From NCBI GenBank assembly GCA_963921355.3, contig OZ001190.1, positions 868,001 to 932,000 of the forward strand: 64,000 bases of DNA, in the 5' to 3' direction. Positions 33,469 through 42,248 of this stretch are shown here, one piece after another. This DNA comes from CAWUEZ02 sp963921355 (GTDB taxonomy: Bacteria; Pseudomonadota; Alphaproteobacteria; Thalassobaculales; Thalassobaculaceae). Each line of letters begins with the position of its first letter. Position 1 is the stretch's first letter. The notes beneath the pieces are model-generated. The model had not been told where the DNA came from and did not search any database. It saw only the letters and a program-made list of their open reading frames with translations. Position numbers and translations under genes: made by a program.

Positions 33469-34227
33469 ATGATGCCCCATAAACAACCGCGGCTGTTTTC
33501 GATCGAGCGACGTGGCCAGGTCGGCGTGCAGCTTTACGACGGCGCCAACGCGAATTCCCCGAGCGCGAGCGCGCCGGTGAGCGACGAGGGCCTTGAGAAG
33601 GTCCTGAGCGAGATCGCCGCCCTGCGCGCCGAAGTCGCCTCGCTGAAAGGCATTGAGCCGGACACCGAAGCGGACGACACCGACATGCGTCGCGATGTCC
33701 GTCTTGAGGTCGCGCAGATGGTCCGCACCATCGGCCGCGCCAAGATGCAGATCGCCGCGATCAAGAACCCCGTCGACGGGACCGACGAGGTCGAGAAGGC
33801 TTCCAGCCAGCTCAAAGAGATCACGAAGTCGACCGAAGAGGCCACCAACGACATCATGTCGGCCATCGACGACGTGGAGAAGCTCCTGAAGGAGATCCAC
33901 GCCCAGACGGTGGAGGATCCCGACGTCGCCCCCCTGATCGATCAGGCGAGCGAGAAGCTGATCGAGATCATCGAGGCCTGCGCGTTCCAGGACCTGACCG
34001 GCCAGCGGGTGACCCAGGTCGTGAAGACCCTGCGCTTCATCGAAAGCAAAGTCATCTCGATGATCGACATCTGGGGACTCGAGGCGTTCCAGGATATCGA
34101 CCTTTCCGAGCCGATCGAAGGCGAGGAAGCCGGCGAGGCGGACGAGGACGACGAGTCCCTGCTGAACGGTCCGGCCATGTCCGGCCAGGGCCTCAGCCAG
34201 ACGGATATCGACGCGCTGTTCGACTGA
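33469..34227 (+). CDS. cheZ: Protein phosphatase CheZ
   Basis: 252 residues. The central four-helix hairpin (about 75-215) carries CAFQDLTGQRVTQVV, in which Asp175 and Gln179 match the Mg2+-contacting and catalytic residues of E. coli CheZ (D143, Q147) with the same spacing. CheZ dephosphorylates CheY-P and resets the flagellar motor. The acidic linker (about 218-235) leads to a C-terminal peptide LSQTDIDALFD that should dock CheY-P; it closely resembles the N-terminal CheY-binding peptide of FliM. Two adjacent ATGs are possible starts. No other che genes are in the window. Confidence 0.92.
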   Translation: MMPHKQPRLFSIERRGQVGVQLYDGANANSPSASAPVSDEGLEKVLSEIAALRAEVASLKGIEPDTEADDTDMRRDVRLEVAQMVRTIGRAKMQIAAIKNPVDGTDEVEKASSQLKEITKSTEEATNDIMSAIDDVEKLLKEIHAQTVEDPDVAPLIDQASEKLIEIIEACAFQDLTGQRVTQVVKTLRFIESKVISMIDIWGLEAFQDIDLSEPIEGEEAGEADEDDESLLNGPAMSGQGLSQTDIDALFD

Positions 34228-34284
34228 TAGAATTCCGACTGATCGGTTTCTCGGCCGCCAGGCACGTTCAGGCTTGGCGGTCGA

Positions 34285-34359
34285 TGGAGCGGGCGACCGG
34301 AATCGAACCGGCATCATCAGCTTGGAAGGCTGAGGTTCTAGCCTTTGAACTACGCCCGC
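34285..34359 (-). tRNA. tRNA-Gly (anticodon UCC)
   Basis: Folds as a full cloverleaf on the minus strand: acceptor GCGGGCG (34353-34359) pairs with CGCCCGC (34289-34295). The anticodon loop is CUUCCAA (UCC), and the T arm is GCCGG-UUCGAUU-CCGGU. CCA is encoded at 34285-34287. It sits just downstream of and convergent with cheZ. An imperfect hairpin near 34250-34280 may end cheZ transcription. Confidence 0.97.
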
Positions 34360-34438
34360 GCGGCCGCGACTATAGTGTTTGGCGCGGCGGCGTCAAACAG
34401 TCGATAGACGGCGCCGCCGTCAGAGTCCGGTGTCGATA

Positions 34439-35275
34439 TCAGGGCTCGCCGCTGCGGTCACCGCCGGCCGCCCCGGGACCCCCAGCCGGCCGCAGCCGCG
34501 CCACCTCCGCCCGCAGCGCCCGGATTTCAGCCATCAGGTCGACCACCGTGGGCTCGTCGGCGTGTTTTAGGTCTTCCTCTGCCTGGGCGTGGGACTGCAT
34601 GGCGTCGACGATGATCCCGATGAACAGGTTCAGCACCGCGAACGAGGTGATCAGAATAAACGGCACGAAGAAGGCCCAGGCGATGGGAAACGCCTCCATC
34701 ACCGGGCGGACGATCCCCATGGACCAGCTCTCCAGGGTCATGATCTGGAAGAGCGTGTAGGAGGACGCACCGATGCTGCCGAACCAGTCCGGAAAGCTGG
34801 CGCCGAACAGCTTGGTCGCCATCACCGCGAACACGTAATAGACAACGCCCAGCAGCATCACCACGGAGCCCATCCCCGGAATCGCGTGAAGCAGGGCCCC
34901 GACAACCCGGCGCAGGGACGGCACCACGGAGACGAGGCGCAGGACCCTGAGAATGCGAAAGGCGCGCAGGACCGAAAGCGGCCCACTGGCGGGAAACAGC
35001 GCAATGCCGACCACCAGGAAATCGAAGATGTTCCAGGGATCGCGCCAGAACCGCAGGCCATGGCCGAACAGCTTGACCGCAATCTCCGCCACGAACACCG
35101 CCAGGATCGCCCGATCCAAGGTCACCAGAACCGGTCCGGCGGCCGCCATGGCGGTATCGCTGGTCTCCAGGCCCAAGGTCACCGCGTTCAGCACGATCAG
35201 AGCGGTCACGCCAGCCTGGATCCGCGGCGATTCGATCCACACTTTTGCCTTCTCGCGCCAGGTCTGGATCGCCAC
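34439..35275 (-). CDS. Voltage-gated sodium channel, bacterial NavBac (NaChBac) type
   Basis: 278 residues from GTG 35275 (GGGAG 7 bp upstream), the size of NavBac subunits. Six membrane helices: S1 about 20-38, S2 50-70, S3 82-97, S4 102-116 with Arg 104, 107, 110 and 113 at every third position, S5 135-156, S6 205-226. The selectivity filter is TLESWSMG (180-187), identical to that of NavAb, and continues with IVRP as there. A C-terminal coiled coil (DLMAEIRALRAEVARLR) should hold the tetramer. Such channels supply Na+ for motility and pH balance in alkaliphilic or marine bacteria. The location beside cheZ fits a motility role. Confidence 0.95.
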   Translation of the reverse strand: MAIQTWREKAKVWIESPRIQAGVTALIVLNAVTLGLETSDTAMAAAGPVLVTLDRAILAVFVAEIAVKLFGHGLRFWRDPWNIFDFLVVGIALFPASGPLSVLRAFRILRVLRLVSVVPSLRRVVGALLHAIPGMGSVVMLLGVVYYVFAVMATKLFGASFPDWFGSIGASSYTLFQIMTLESWSMGIVRPVMEAFPIAWAFFVPFILITSFAVLNLFIGIIVDAMQSHAQAEEDLKHADEPTVVDLMAEIRALRAEVARLRPAGGPGAAGGDRSGEP

Positions 35276-35365
35276 ATCTATTCTCCCACCGCTTTCGGGG
35301 ACTGGATGCGCCCGAACCGGGGGCGAGGTAGGACCTCTCGCACGGGTGGTCAAGAGGGGCTGACA

Positions 35366-35599
35366 ATGGCGGACGCCGGGAAGACACAGCGGATCCATCC
35401 GGACATCGATTTCCAGGCCGGCCTGCTGGCGGGCAAGGTCTCGCGCCGGGTCATGTCGCTGGAAGAAGCCAGCCGGGAGCTGTCGGACTGGCAGGCGCAG
35501 GCGCTGGAGACGACGAACGATGGATCCTGGACCCCGGTCGAGCCGCGGGCGCTGATCGTCACCCACATGATGAACGCCCTGCTGAAGCGGGGCTATTGA
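35366..35599 (+). CDS. Small conserved-looking protein of unknown function
   Basis: 77 residues from ATG 35366 with AGAGGGG upstream. Soluble and charged (MADAGKTQRIHPDIDFQAGL then KVSRRVMSLEEASRELSDW). No signal, helix bundle or metal motif is apparent. It diverges from the sodium-channel gene, whose start is 90 bp away. I do not recognise the family. Confidence 0.6.
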   Translation: MADAGKTQRIHPDIDFQAGLLAGKVSRRVMSLEEASRELSDWQAQALETTNDGSWTPVEPRALIVTHMMNALLKRGY

Positions 35600-35797
35600 C
35601 CCGGAGCCGTGCGACACGCGATCACATCCCGGCGTTTCAACGATTCGTGGGTTGCTCTACGCTTCTAAAGGTTCATTTTAAGCTCTGATCGCGTTGCCTT
35701 GGTCGCATCGACGGACAGAGCCGTGGCGTTCTGAGGACCCAAGATCCCGATCTCAGAATCGGACCGCACACAGAGGATCACACTGAGGGAGAATGGA

Positions 35798-36181
35798 ATG
35801 TTCAGCACTGCTCTGCGCGCCGCCGTCCTTGGGCTCGGCCTTGTGGTGGTCGCCGCACCGGTCGCTTTCGCCGAAGGCGATCCGGCCAAAGGCAAGAAAG
35901 TCTTCCGCAAGTGCCAGGCCTGCCACGTGGTCGGCAAGGAACAGAACCGGGTCGGCCCGCACCTGACCGGCGTGATCGGCCGGGCGGCCGGCGGCGTCGA
36001 CGGGTTCAAGTACTCCAAGGCCATGGCCGGTTCCGATGTGACCTGGACCGAGGAGAATCTCGACGCTTATCTCGAGAACCCGAAGAAGTTCCTCAAGGGC
36101 ACGCGCATGGCGTTCCCCGGCCTGAAGAAGGCCCAGGATCGGGCCGATGTCATCGCCTACATCCGGGACGCGTCGAACTAA
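35798..36181 (+). CDS. Periplasmic class I cytochrome c (c2/c550-like)
   Basis: 127 residues with a Sec signal peptide (MFSTALRAAVLGLGLVVVAA) cleaved near AFA-EG at residue 25. Haem is bound by C39-Q-A-C42-H43, and the distal ligand is Met104 in KGTRMAFPGL. The FKYSKAM and YLENPKKFL segments are typical of mitochondrial-type cytochrome c2. It carries electrons in the periplasm between quinol oxidation and an oxidase or reductase. Single-gene unit with a 180-bp upstream gap. Confidence 0.95.
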   Translation: MFSTALRAAVLGLGLVVVAAPVAFAEGDPAKGKKVFRKCQACHVVGKEQNRVGPHLTGVIGRAAGGVDGFKYSKAMAGSDVTWTEENLDAYLENPKKFLKGTRMAFPGLKKAQDRADVIAYIRDASN

Positions 36182-36291
36182 GCGACAGTCTTCATGCGAG
36201 ACCGCGCCGGCGGCCGGCCGACACCGTTCGGGCCGGCCGCTTGCTTTCGTGGTCGGCGGCTTTTTCGACAGGAAGGCGAGAGGATGGGCCG

Positions 36292-36891
36292 ATGACGGAC
36301 TCGGGCCCCCGCCTGGAGGTTCTGCGGGGTCGCGACGCGATTGCCGGCGCCATCGCCGGTCTTGCCCGGCTGCGAATCGAGGTTTTCCGGGCCTGGCCCT
36401 ACCTCTATGACGGCAACCTCGACTACGAGAAGCGCTACCTGGAGGGGTTTGCGGCATCCGAGGGCGCCGTCCTGGTGGCCGCGGACGTCGACGGGATCCT
36501 GGTCGGCGCGTCCACCGGTCTGCCGCTGATCCACGAGCACGCCGAGTTCGCCTCCCCGCTGGCGGAGGCCGGTCTCGATCCAGCCTCCGTCTTCTACTGC
36601 GCCGAGACCGTTCTGAGGCCAGCATACCGTGGCCAGGGACTGTACCGCCGGTTCTTCGTCGAACGTGAGGCCCATGCCCGGAACGGGGGGTTCTCGACCA
36701 TCATGTTCTGCGGCGTCGTCCGCCCGTCGGATCACCCGCTTCGACCCGGAGACGACCGACCGCTGGATCCGGTCTGGCGCCACTTCGGATACACGCCTCT
36801 GGCCGGCGCGGTGGCGGAATTCGCCTGGACCGACATCGGCGAGACATCCGAAACGAAGAAACCGATGCAGATCTGGACCAAGCCCCTATGA
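36292..36891 (+). CDS. GNAT-family acetyltransferase
   Basis: 199 residues from ATG 36292. The start LEVLRGRDAIAGAIAGLARL, then the RIEVFRAWPYLYDG block and motif A AYRGQGLYRRFF, with FYCAETVLRP, place it in the GNAT branch that commonly neighbours, or is fused to, a carbon-nitrogen hydrolase. Its stop overlaps the next gene's ATG (ATGA), so the two are translationally coupled. Substrate unknown; in fused homologues the pair is thought to act on the same small amide or amine. Confidence 0.85.
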   Translation: MTDSGPRLEVLRGRDAIAGAIAGLARLRIEVFRAWPYLYDGNLDYEKRYLEGFAASEGAVLVAADVDGILVGASTGLPLIHEHAEFASPLAEAGLDPASVFYCAETVLRPAYRGQGLYRRFFVEREAHARNGGFSTIMFCGVVRPSDHPLRPGDDRPLDPVWRHFGYTPLAGAVAEFAWTDIGETSETKKPMQIWTKPL

Positions 36892-37814
36892 CCGGGAGAG
36901 CGACCGATCTGTCGATCGCCGCCGCCCAGTTCCCGATCGGCCGACCGCGGTCGTTCGAGGCCTGGGCGGACGGCATGGAAGCCTGGACCCGTGAGGCGGC
37001 GGAACGCGGCGCCGACCTGCTGGTTTTCCCGGAATATGCCGGCCTGGAGGTCGCATCGATCGCCGGCGAAGACGCAGAACGCGATCTCGCCGTCCAGATC
37101 GATACCGTCGCCGCGCTGCAGCCCCGTGTGGACGCCCATCACGTCGCTTTGGCCAAGCGCTACCGGGTCCATATTCTGGCGGCCAGCCTGCCGACCCGGC
37201 CGCCGGGGCAGTCCCGCCGTGCTGTGAACCGGGCGCGGCTGTTCGCCCCCGGCGGCGATGTCGGGATCCAGGACAAACGGATCATGACGCCCTGGGAGCG
37301 AGAGATCTGGGGCATTGAAGGGGACCAGACCGCCCGTGTCTTCGATACCGCGCTCGGCCGGATCGGCGTGGCGATCTGCTACGACGGCGAATTCCCTCTG
37401 ATCGTGCGCGCCATGGTCGTCGCCGGTGCCGAGATCATTCTGGTGCCCAGCGCCACCGATACCCCAGCCGGCGCGGCCCGGGTCCGGGTGGCGGCCCGGG
37501 CGCGCGCACTGGAGAATCAGGTCACGGTCGTCACAAGCCCGACGGTCGGCGACGCCCCCTGGTCGCCGGCCCTCGACCGAAATCACGGGTGCGCCGGGAT
37601 CTACGTACCGTCCGATAGCGGGCTTCCGGAGAGCGGCATCATCGCCGAGGGGGCGGCCGATCAGCCAGGATGGGTGTATGGCAATGTCGACCTGGCGGCC
37701 GTCGCCGCCGTACGCACCCAAGGCGGGGTGCGCGGTCACGCCGACTGGAATCGTCAGCCCGGGGCCAGCGAAGCGGAAGATGCCGCCCCGGTCGAGATCA
37801 TTCCGCTCGCCTAG
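36888..37814 (+). CDS. Carbon-nitrogen hydrolase (nitrilase superfamily)
   Basis: 308 residues. The Glu-Lys-Cys triad is visible: Glu49 in LLVFPEYAGLE, Lys130 in GIQDKRIMTPWE, Cys164 in VAICYDGEFP. The remaining family blocks (AEIILVPSATDT; RARALENQVTVVTSP) are intact. It should hydrolyse an amide or nitrile of a small molecule in the cytoplasm. It overlaps the upstream GNAT gene by four bases, and this GNAT plus hydrolase pair is a recurring unit whose substrate is not known to me. Confidence 0.9.
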   Translation: MTGRATDLSIAAAQFPIGRPRSFEAWADGMEAWTREAAERGADLLVFPEYAGLEVASIAGEDAERDLAVQIDTVAALQPRVDAHHVALAKRYRVHILAASLPTRPPGQSRRAVNRARLFAPGGDVGIQDKRIMTPWEREIWGIEGDQTARVFDTALGRIGVAICYDGEFPLIVRAMVVAGAEIILVPSATDTPAGAARVRVAARARALENQVTVVTSPTVGDAPWSPALDRNHGCAGIYVPSDSGLPESGIIAEGAADQPGWVYGNVDLAAVAAVRTQGGVRGHADWNRQPGASEAEDAAPVEIIPLA

Positions 37815-37885
37815 ACAACGGCCCGTTCGACGATTTTTTGACTTAGTTCAGGGACACCGGGCGACATCGCGGCCAGACTGGTACT

Positions 37886-39154
37886 ATGAGCACCCCCGCA
37901 GAACCGCCCCCTGGCCCGGCCTCTGATCCGGACACCACCCCGCCAACCGCGCTGAAACGCAGCCTCGGTCCCGTGCTGCTCACCCTGTACGGGGTCGGCA
38001 CGACGATCGGTGCCGGGATCTACGTGCTGATCGGTGAGGTCGCACTGGTTGCCGGACCCTGGACTGCCTACGGCTTTCTGCTGGCCGCAGTTCTGGCCGG
38101 CCTCACGGCACTGTCGTTCGCCGAACTGGCCGCCCGTCTGCCGCGTAGCGCCGGCGAAGCCCTCTACGTGCGTGAGGCATTCCAGTCGCCAGCCCTGTCG
38201 CTGACGATCGGCCTGCTGGTCGCCGCCGCGGGCATCATCTCGGCCGCCGGCATCGTGGTCGGCAGTGCCGGCTATGTCCGGACCTTCATCGACGTCTCGC
38301 CGATCGTCGTCGCCGCGGTCCTCTGTCTCGGCCTCGGCGGTCTGGCGGTTTGGGGCATCACCGAGTCGACCAGTGCCGCCGCGGCCCTGACCGTGGTCGA
38401 AATTGTCGGCCTGGCGCTGGTGATCGGGGTCGGCGTGACCTCCGAGACGACCGCCGGCCTCCCGCTGGCCGAGATCGCCGCGCCGTCGACTCCGTTGCCG
38501 GTCGTCGGCCTGTTCGCGAGCGCCATCCTGGCGTTCTACGCCTTCATTGGCTTTGAAGACATGGTCAACGTCGCCGAAGAGGTGAAGCGACCCGCGCGCA
38601 ATATTCCAATTGCGATCGTGATGACCCTGGCGGTCGCCGGCTTCCTGTATCTGGCGGTTGCCGTCGCAGCGCTGTCGGTGATTCCACTCGACCGGCTGGC
38701 CGGTTCCGAGGCACCGCTTTCCGTGGTTTTCGAAGCTGGTGGGGGCGATCCCAGGGTGCTGGGCGCGATCGCCATCCTGGCGACCGTCAACGGCGTTCTC
38801 GTCCAGATGGTCATGGCTTCGCGGGTGCTGTTCGGACTGTCCCGCCAGGGCGCGCTGCCGCAAGGGCTCGGCCGGGTCAACCCGATGACACGAACGCCGG
38901 TTGTCGCGACCGTCATCGTGGTCTCGATCATCTTCCTGCTCGCGGTATCGTTTCCAATCGCGGCCCTGGCCGGTACGACCTCGCTGGTGAACCTGGCGAT
39001 CTTCGCGCTGTGCAATCTGGCGCTGTAGCAACTGAAACGACGCGGTCCGCCGCCGGCTGAAGCCCCCAACCTGCCGGTCTGGCTGCCGCCGCTCGGCGCT
39101 GCCGTCAGCCTGGCGGTCCTGGCGATGGAGCTGATCCGACGGTTCTTCAGCTAG
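37886..39154 (+). pseudogene. APC-superfamily amino acid permease with in-frame TAG
   Basis: ATG 37886. The first 380 codons give about 11 membrane spans of an APC permease: the helix-1 motif GVGTTIGAGIYVLIGEVA and the helix-6 region FYAFIGFEDMVNVAEEVKRP are intact. A TAG at 39026-39028 follows LVNLAIFALCNLAL. The frame continues QLKRRGPPPAEAPNLPVWLP and AVSLAVLAMELIRRFFS to a TAG at 39154, giving the missing last helix. Relatives have Trp at this place (NLALW), so TGG to TAG is likely. The true stop abuts the truncated ABC ATPase on the other strand. Confidence 0.8.
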
Positions 39155-39358
39155 CTCCGCCGGCGGGTCGCCGATCTGCAGGACCTGTCCATCGGTCGGT
39201 TGCTCCAGACCGCCGATCAGCCGCAACAGAGTCGACTTGCCGCAGCCCGAGGGCCCGACGATGCAGACGATGCGGCCGGACGGAACCGCGAAGTCGAGGC
39301 CGCGCAACACCTCGACCTGACCGTAGCGGTGCGTCAGGCCGGCGATCCGGAGCTCCAC
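39155..39358 (-). pseudogene. ABC transporter ATPase (nitrate/taurine type), 5' remnant only
   Basis: From ATG 39358 the frame encodes MELRIAGLTHRYGQVEVL, a Walker A box VGPSGCGKSTLLRLIGG (residues about 34-50) and LEQPTDGQVLQIGDPP. At about 39158 family sequence ends and the complement of the APC permease 3' end begins. Q-loop, signature and Walker B are all missing, so about 190 residues are lost and the protein cannot work. The substrate-binding-protein gene lies 36 bp upstream on the same strand. The permease gene of the system is absent and probably went with the deletion. Confidence 0.8.
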
Positions 39359-39394
39359 GACGCCGGTCCCGTCCGTCCGGTCCGCGACCGGTTC

Positions 39395-40456
39395 CTAGTA
39401 CGTCTCGACGTAGCTCGAGTCGACGAGACCGTCGATCCCGATATCCCCCTTGACCAGTCCTTCCGCCTTGAACCAGTCGAGCTGGGCCGCGACGTTGGAG
39501 ACATTCAGACGGGCGTCCGCGTTCAGCCGCATGGCCCCATTGCGGATCGAGGGTGCCGCCTTCTCGTAGGGCCGGTTGGTATAGACGTATTTGTGGATCA
39601 GCTGCGTGACGGCTTCGGCTTCCGCTTCACCGGCTGTCTTGTCCACCAGGGCGGCGTTGAAGTCAGCCGCACCCCGCGAAAAGGCCTTCAGGAACCGTTC
39701 CGTCTGATCGCGCTTTTCGGCCGCCGTCTCGGCCGAGGTGAATACGGTCGTCACCTGGTAGTCCGGCGCGTAGTCGTTGACCCAGCCGATGATGTGAACC
39801 GCACCACCCTCGGCCAGGGCCTTGGCGATGTGCGGAACGATCGCCCAGGCATCGACCTGACCGGACTTCATCGCGCCGATGATGTTCCCAACCTTCTGCA
39901 GCGGGCGCAGGGTGATCTGGTCCATGGCGATGCCTTCCTTTTCGGCAATCCGCGCCGCCATGTAGTGGAAAGAGGATCCCGTCTGGGTGATCGCGAAGCT
40001 TCGGCCGGCAAGCTTGTCGGGCGAGGTGACGCCGTCCTTGAAGGCCGCGTCCGAGACGATGATCGCCGATCCGTCGATCCCCTCCTCCTCGTGCAGGACA
40101 CCGCCGATGACCTTCACCGCCCCTTTGTCGGCCAGATTGATCAGCCCGCCGGTGACGGCCGTGATCCCGTAGTCGATGTCGCCGGAGGCGATGGCGACGG
40201 CCATGGGTTGTGCCGCCTGGAAAAACTCGAACTCGACATTCAGACCGGCTTCCTTGAAGTATCCGCGCTCGAAGGCGATGAAACTCGCGGAATGCGAAGT
40301 GAACCGCAGCGCGCCGACCTTGATGGTGTCCGCCGCCTGGGCAAGTCCAGCCCCGAACACGAGGGTGCCTGCAACAAGCACTGCCGCCAGACCTGTCCTC
40401 AGGCCGGCCAGTCCGTTGGTGATCCTGGCCCGTGGCCCGTTCCCTATCGCCCGCAT
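39395..40456 (-). CDS. ABC transporter substrate-binding protein (NMT1/THI5-like; nitrate/sulfonate/thiamine-precursor class)
   Basis: 353 residues from ATG 40456, with a Sec signal (LRTGLAAVLVAGTLVFGAGL, cleavage after AQA). The NMT1-like fold follows: TSHSASFIAFERGYFKEAGL, FFQAAQPMAVAIASGDIDYG, the GAVKVIGGVLHEEEG segment and KSGQVDAWAIVPHIAKAL. Ligand class could be an alkylsulfonate, a pyrimidine or another aromatic; not decidable. It appears intact, but its ATPase partner is a remnant and no permease is nearby, so it is probably orphaned. Confidence 0.87.
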   Translation of the reverse strand: MRAIGNGPRARITNGLAGLRTGLAAVLVAGTLVFGAGLAQAADTIKVGALRFTSHSASFIAFERGYFKEAGLNVEFEFFQAAQPMAVAIASGDIDYGITAVTGGLINLADKGAVKVIGGVLHEEEGIDGSAIIVSDAAFKDGVTSPDKLAGRSFAITQTGSSFHYMAARIAEKEGIAMDQITLRPLQKVGNIIGAMKSGQVDAWAIVPHIAKALAEGGAVHIIGWVNDYAPDYQVTTVFTSAETAAEKRDQTERFLKAFSRGAADFNAALVDKTAGEAEAEAVTQLIHKYVYTNRPYEKAAPSIRNGAMRLNADARLNVSNVAAQLDWFKAEGLVKGDIGIDGLVDSSYVETY

Positions 40457-40616
40457 CGACGTGGCGGTGGTCCTCCCGGATTTGTTATTGAGCTTGCTGC
40501 GATCATAGCGGGCGCAGCGAAACCCTCCAGCCCCTGATCGAGCCCCGGGCGGCGGTCGACTCGCAGCCGTTTTTCGCCAGGCTGCACCGCGATCGACTGC
40601 AAACGCGGGGGATAAC

Positions 40617-41327
40617 ATGACGCGGTTCGGCCGACTTTCGCGGTGCTTGGCCGCAGTGATGGCGCTGGGGGCCTGTTCCACCGAAGGCGAGGAACTGAAC
40701 AGGGCAACCTTCGCCTTCAACGAGGCCCTGCGGGAGAACGTGATCAATCCGGTACACGACGCCTACCGTGAGATCACCCCGGAACCGGTGCAGGAAGGAG
40801 TCTCCAATTTCTTCAGCAACCTGCGCGAACCGGTCACCGTCGTGTCGTCGACCCTGCAGGGCGACGCGGTGAACGCGCTGAACGCGACCGGCCGGTTCAT
40901 CACCAACTCGACCATCGGCCTGGCCGGGACTCGCGACGTCGCCGGCGAGGGTGGGCTGACCTCCCGACCCGAGACCCTGGCCCAGGCGGTTTGCGCCTGG
41001 GGCGTGCCGGCCGGTCCTTACATCGTGCTGCCGATCCTGGGGCCCTCGACCCTGACGGACGCGGGGGCGACGGTTGGCCAAGCCGCGGCGACCAAGGGCG
41101 TCGCCGGCCCTGGCATCGATCAGCATGTGTCCGCCTACCAGGCCGCCGACGGGACCGTGGCGTATTTCGACATCCGCGACAGCGTGGACGCCATCAACGA
41201 GGGGCGGATCGATTGCTATACGGCCCAGAAGGCCGCGTACTTGCAGGTCCGCGAGCGCGACTGCAAGAATGGTGAACCAGAACTCGAGGCCGTCGCCTGG
41301 AACGACTTCGAGCCGAGCAAGAGCTGA
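40617..41327 (+). CDS. mlaA: MlaA-family (VacJ) lipoprotein
   Basis: 236 residues. Lipoprotein signal with lipobox LGAC (Cys20). The mature part begins LNRATFAFNEALRENVINPV and has the NLREPVTVVSSTLQGD, GFITNSTIGLAG-like (RFITNSTIGLAGTRDVA) and GVPAGPYIVLPILGPST blocks that define MlaA. MlaA sits in the outer membrane with a porin and pulls misplaced phospholipids from the outer leaflet for return by the Mla system. No mlaBCDEF genes are here. The broken methyltransferase gene follows after 7 bp. Confidence 0.92.
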   Translation: MTRFGRLSRCLAAVMALGACSTEGEELNRATFAFNEALRENVINPVHDAYREITPEPVQEGVSNFFSNLREPVTVVSSTLQGDAVNALNATGRFITNSTIGLAGTRDVAGEGGLTSRPETLAQAVCAWGVPAGPYIVLPILGPSTLTDAGATVGQAAATKGVAGPGIDQHVSAYQAADGTVAYFDIRDSVDAINEGRIDCYTAQKAAYLQVRERDCKNGEPELEAVAWNDFEPSKS

Positions 41328-41334
41328 TCTGACC

Positions 41335-41979
41335 ATGGCCGTCCACGACCGCATCATTCGCGCCGACGGCGCCGTGCCGCTCAATGCCGGCGAGAATGCG
41401 GACGCCTACGACGCCTGAGCCGAAGGTTACGACGCACAATTGAAGGCCTGGGGCTACGAGGCGCCGGGCCATGGCGCCCGTCTGCTGGCTGGTCACCTCC
41501 AGCGCTTCTTCCGGGGCCGGCTCGTGGATTGCGGCTGTGGGACCGGGCTGACCGGTCAGGCGCTGCGCAATGCCGGCGCCACAGGGGAACTCATCGGACT
41601 GGACGCCTCGGCAGCCAGTCTGGAGATCGCCCGCGCGAAAGGCGTTTATGACCGGCTTGAGGAAGCCGATCTCAACGCCCCATTGGATCTGGAAGACAAC
41701 TCGGTGGACGGCGTCCTGTGCTGCGGGGTGCCCACTTATATCGAGGTCGAGCCGCTGTTCAGGGAGTGGATCCGGATCCTGCGGCCCAGCGGCGTGGCCG
41801 TGTTCACCTCGCGCGCCGACCTGCACGAGAGCCGCGGTTATCCGGAGATCCTCGAGCGCCTGCAGCGCGAGCATGGCTGGTCGCGGGTGCATCTGTCCGA
41901 GCCGATGCCCTATCTTCCCGGCAACCCGGACTTCGCGGACCGGATCAAGGTGCTCTACGGAGTGTATCGGGCGGCCTGA
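41335..41979 (+). pseudogene. Class I SAM methyltransferase with in-frame TGA
   Basis: ATG 41335 gives MAVHDRIIRADGAVPLNAG up to AYDA, then TGA at 41416-41418 (codon 28). The frame continues AEGYDAQLKAWGYEAPGHGA and the SAM motif RLVDCGCGTGLTGQALRNAG through to 41979 (215 codons in all). The AYDxWAEGYD pattern of this WBSCR27-like family calls for Trp at the stop, so TGG to TGA is likely. Translation restart at an internal codon after the stop is possible but would lose the N-terminal cap. Substrate unknown. Follows mlaA by 7 bp. Confidence 0.8.
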
Positions 41980-42248
41980 TCCTGCCCCTGAGTTCCCCGG
42001 CCCATTAACCGGCTCTTCACACTGCGCGGCTTACCCTTTCTGGACGGGGTCGGGTGGACCAGCGGCCCCTGTCCCCAACTACGCTTCTCCCATCTCCCGA
42101 TCGAAGCGACTGGTCCAGCCCCCGCCATCCGGGCGGTTGATCTCTCCGGCCTGGCAACGGAGCACAACCCGCGACCCGGTACCTGAGAGGCCGCCGACTC
42201 TAACAGGATTCCGGCGACAGCGTTTTTAGACGCGGGCGCCGCGCCACT

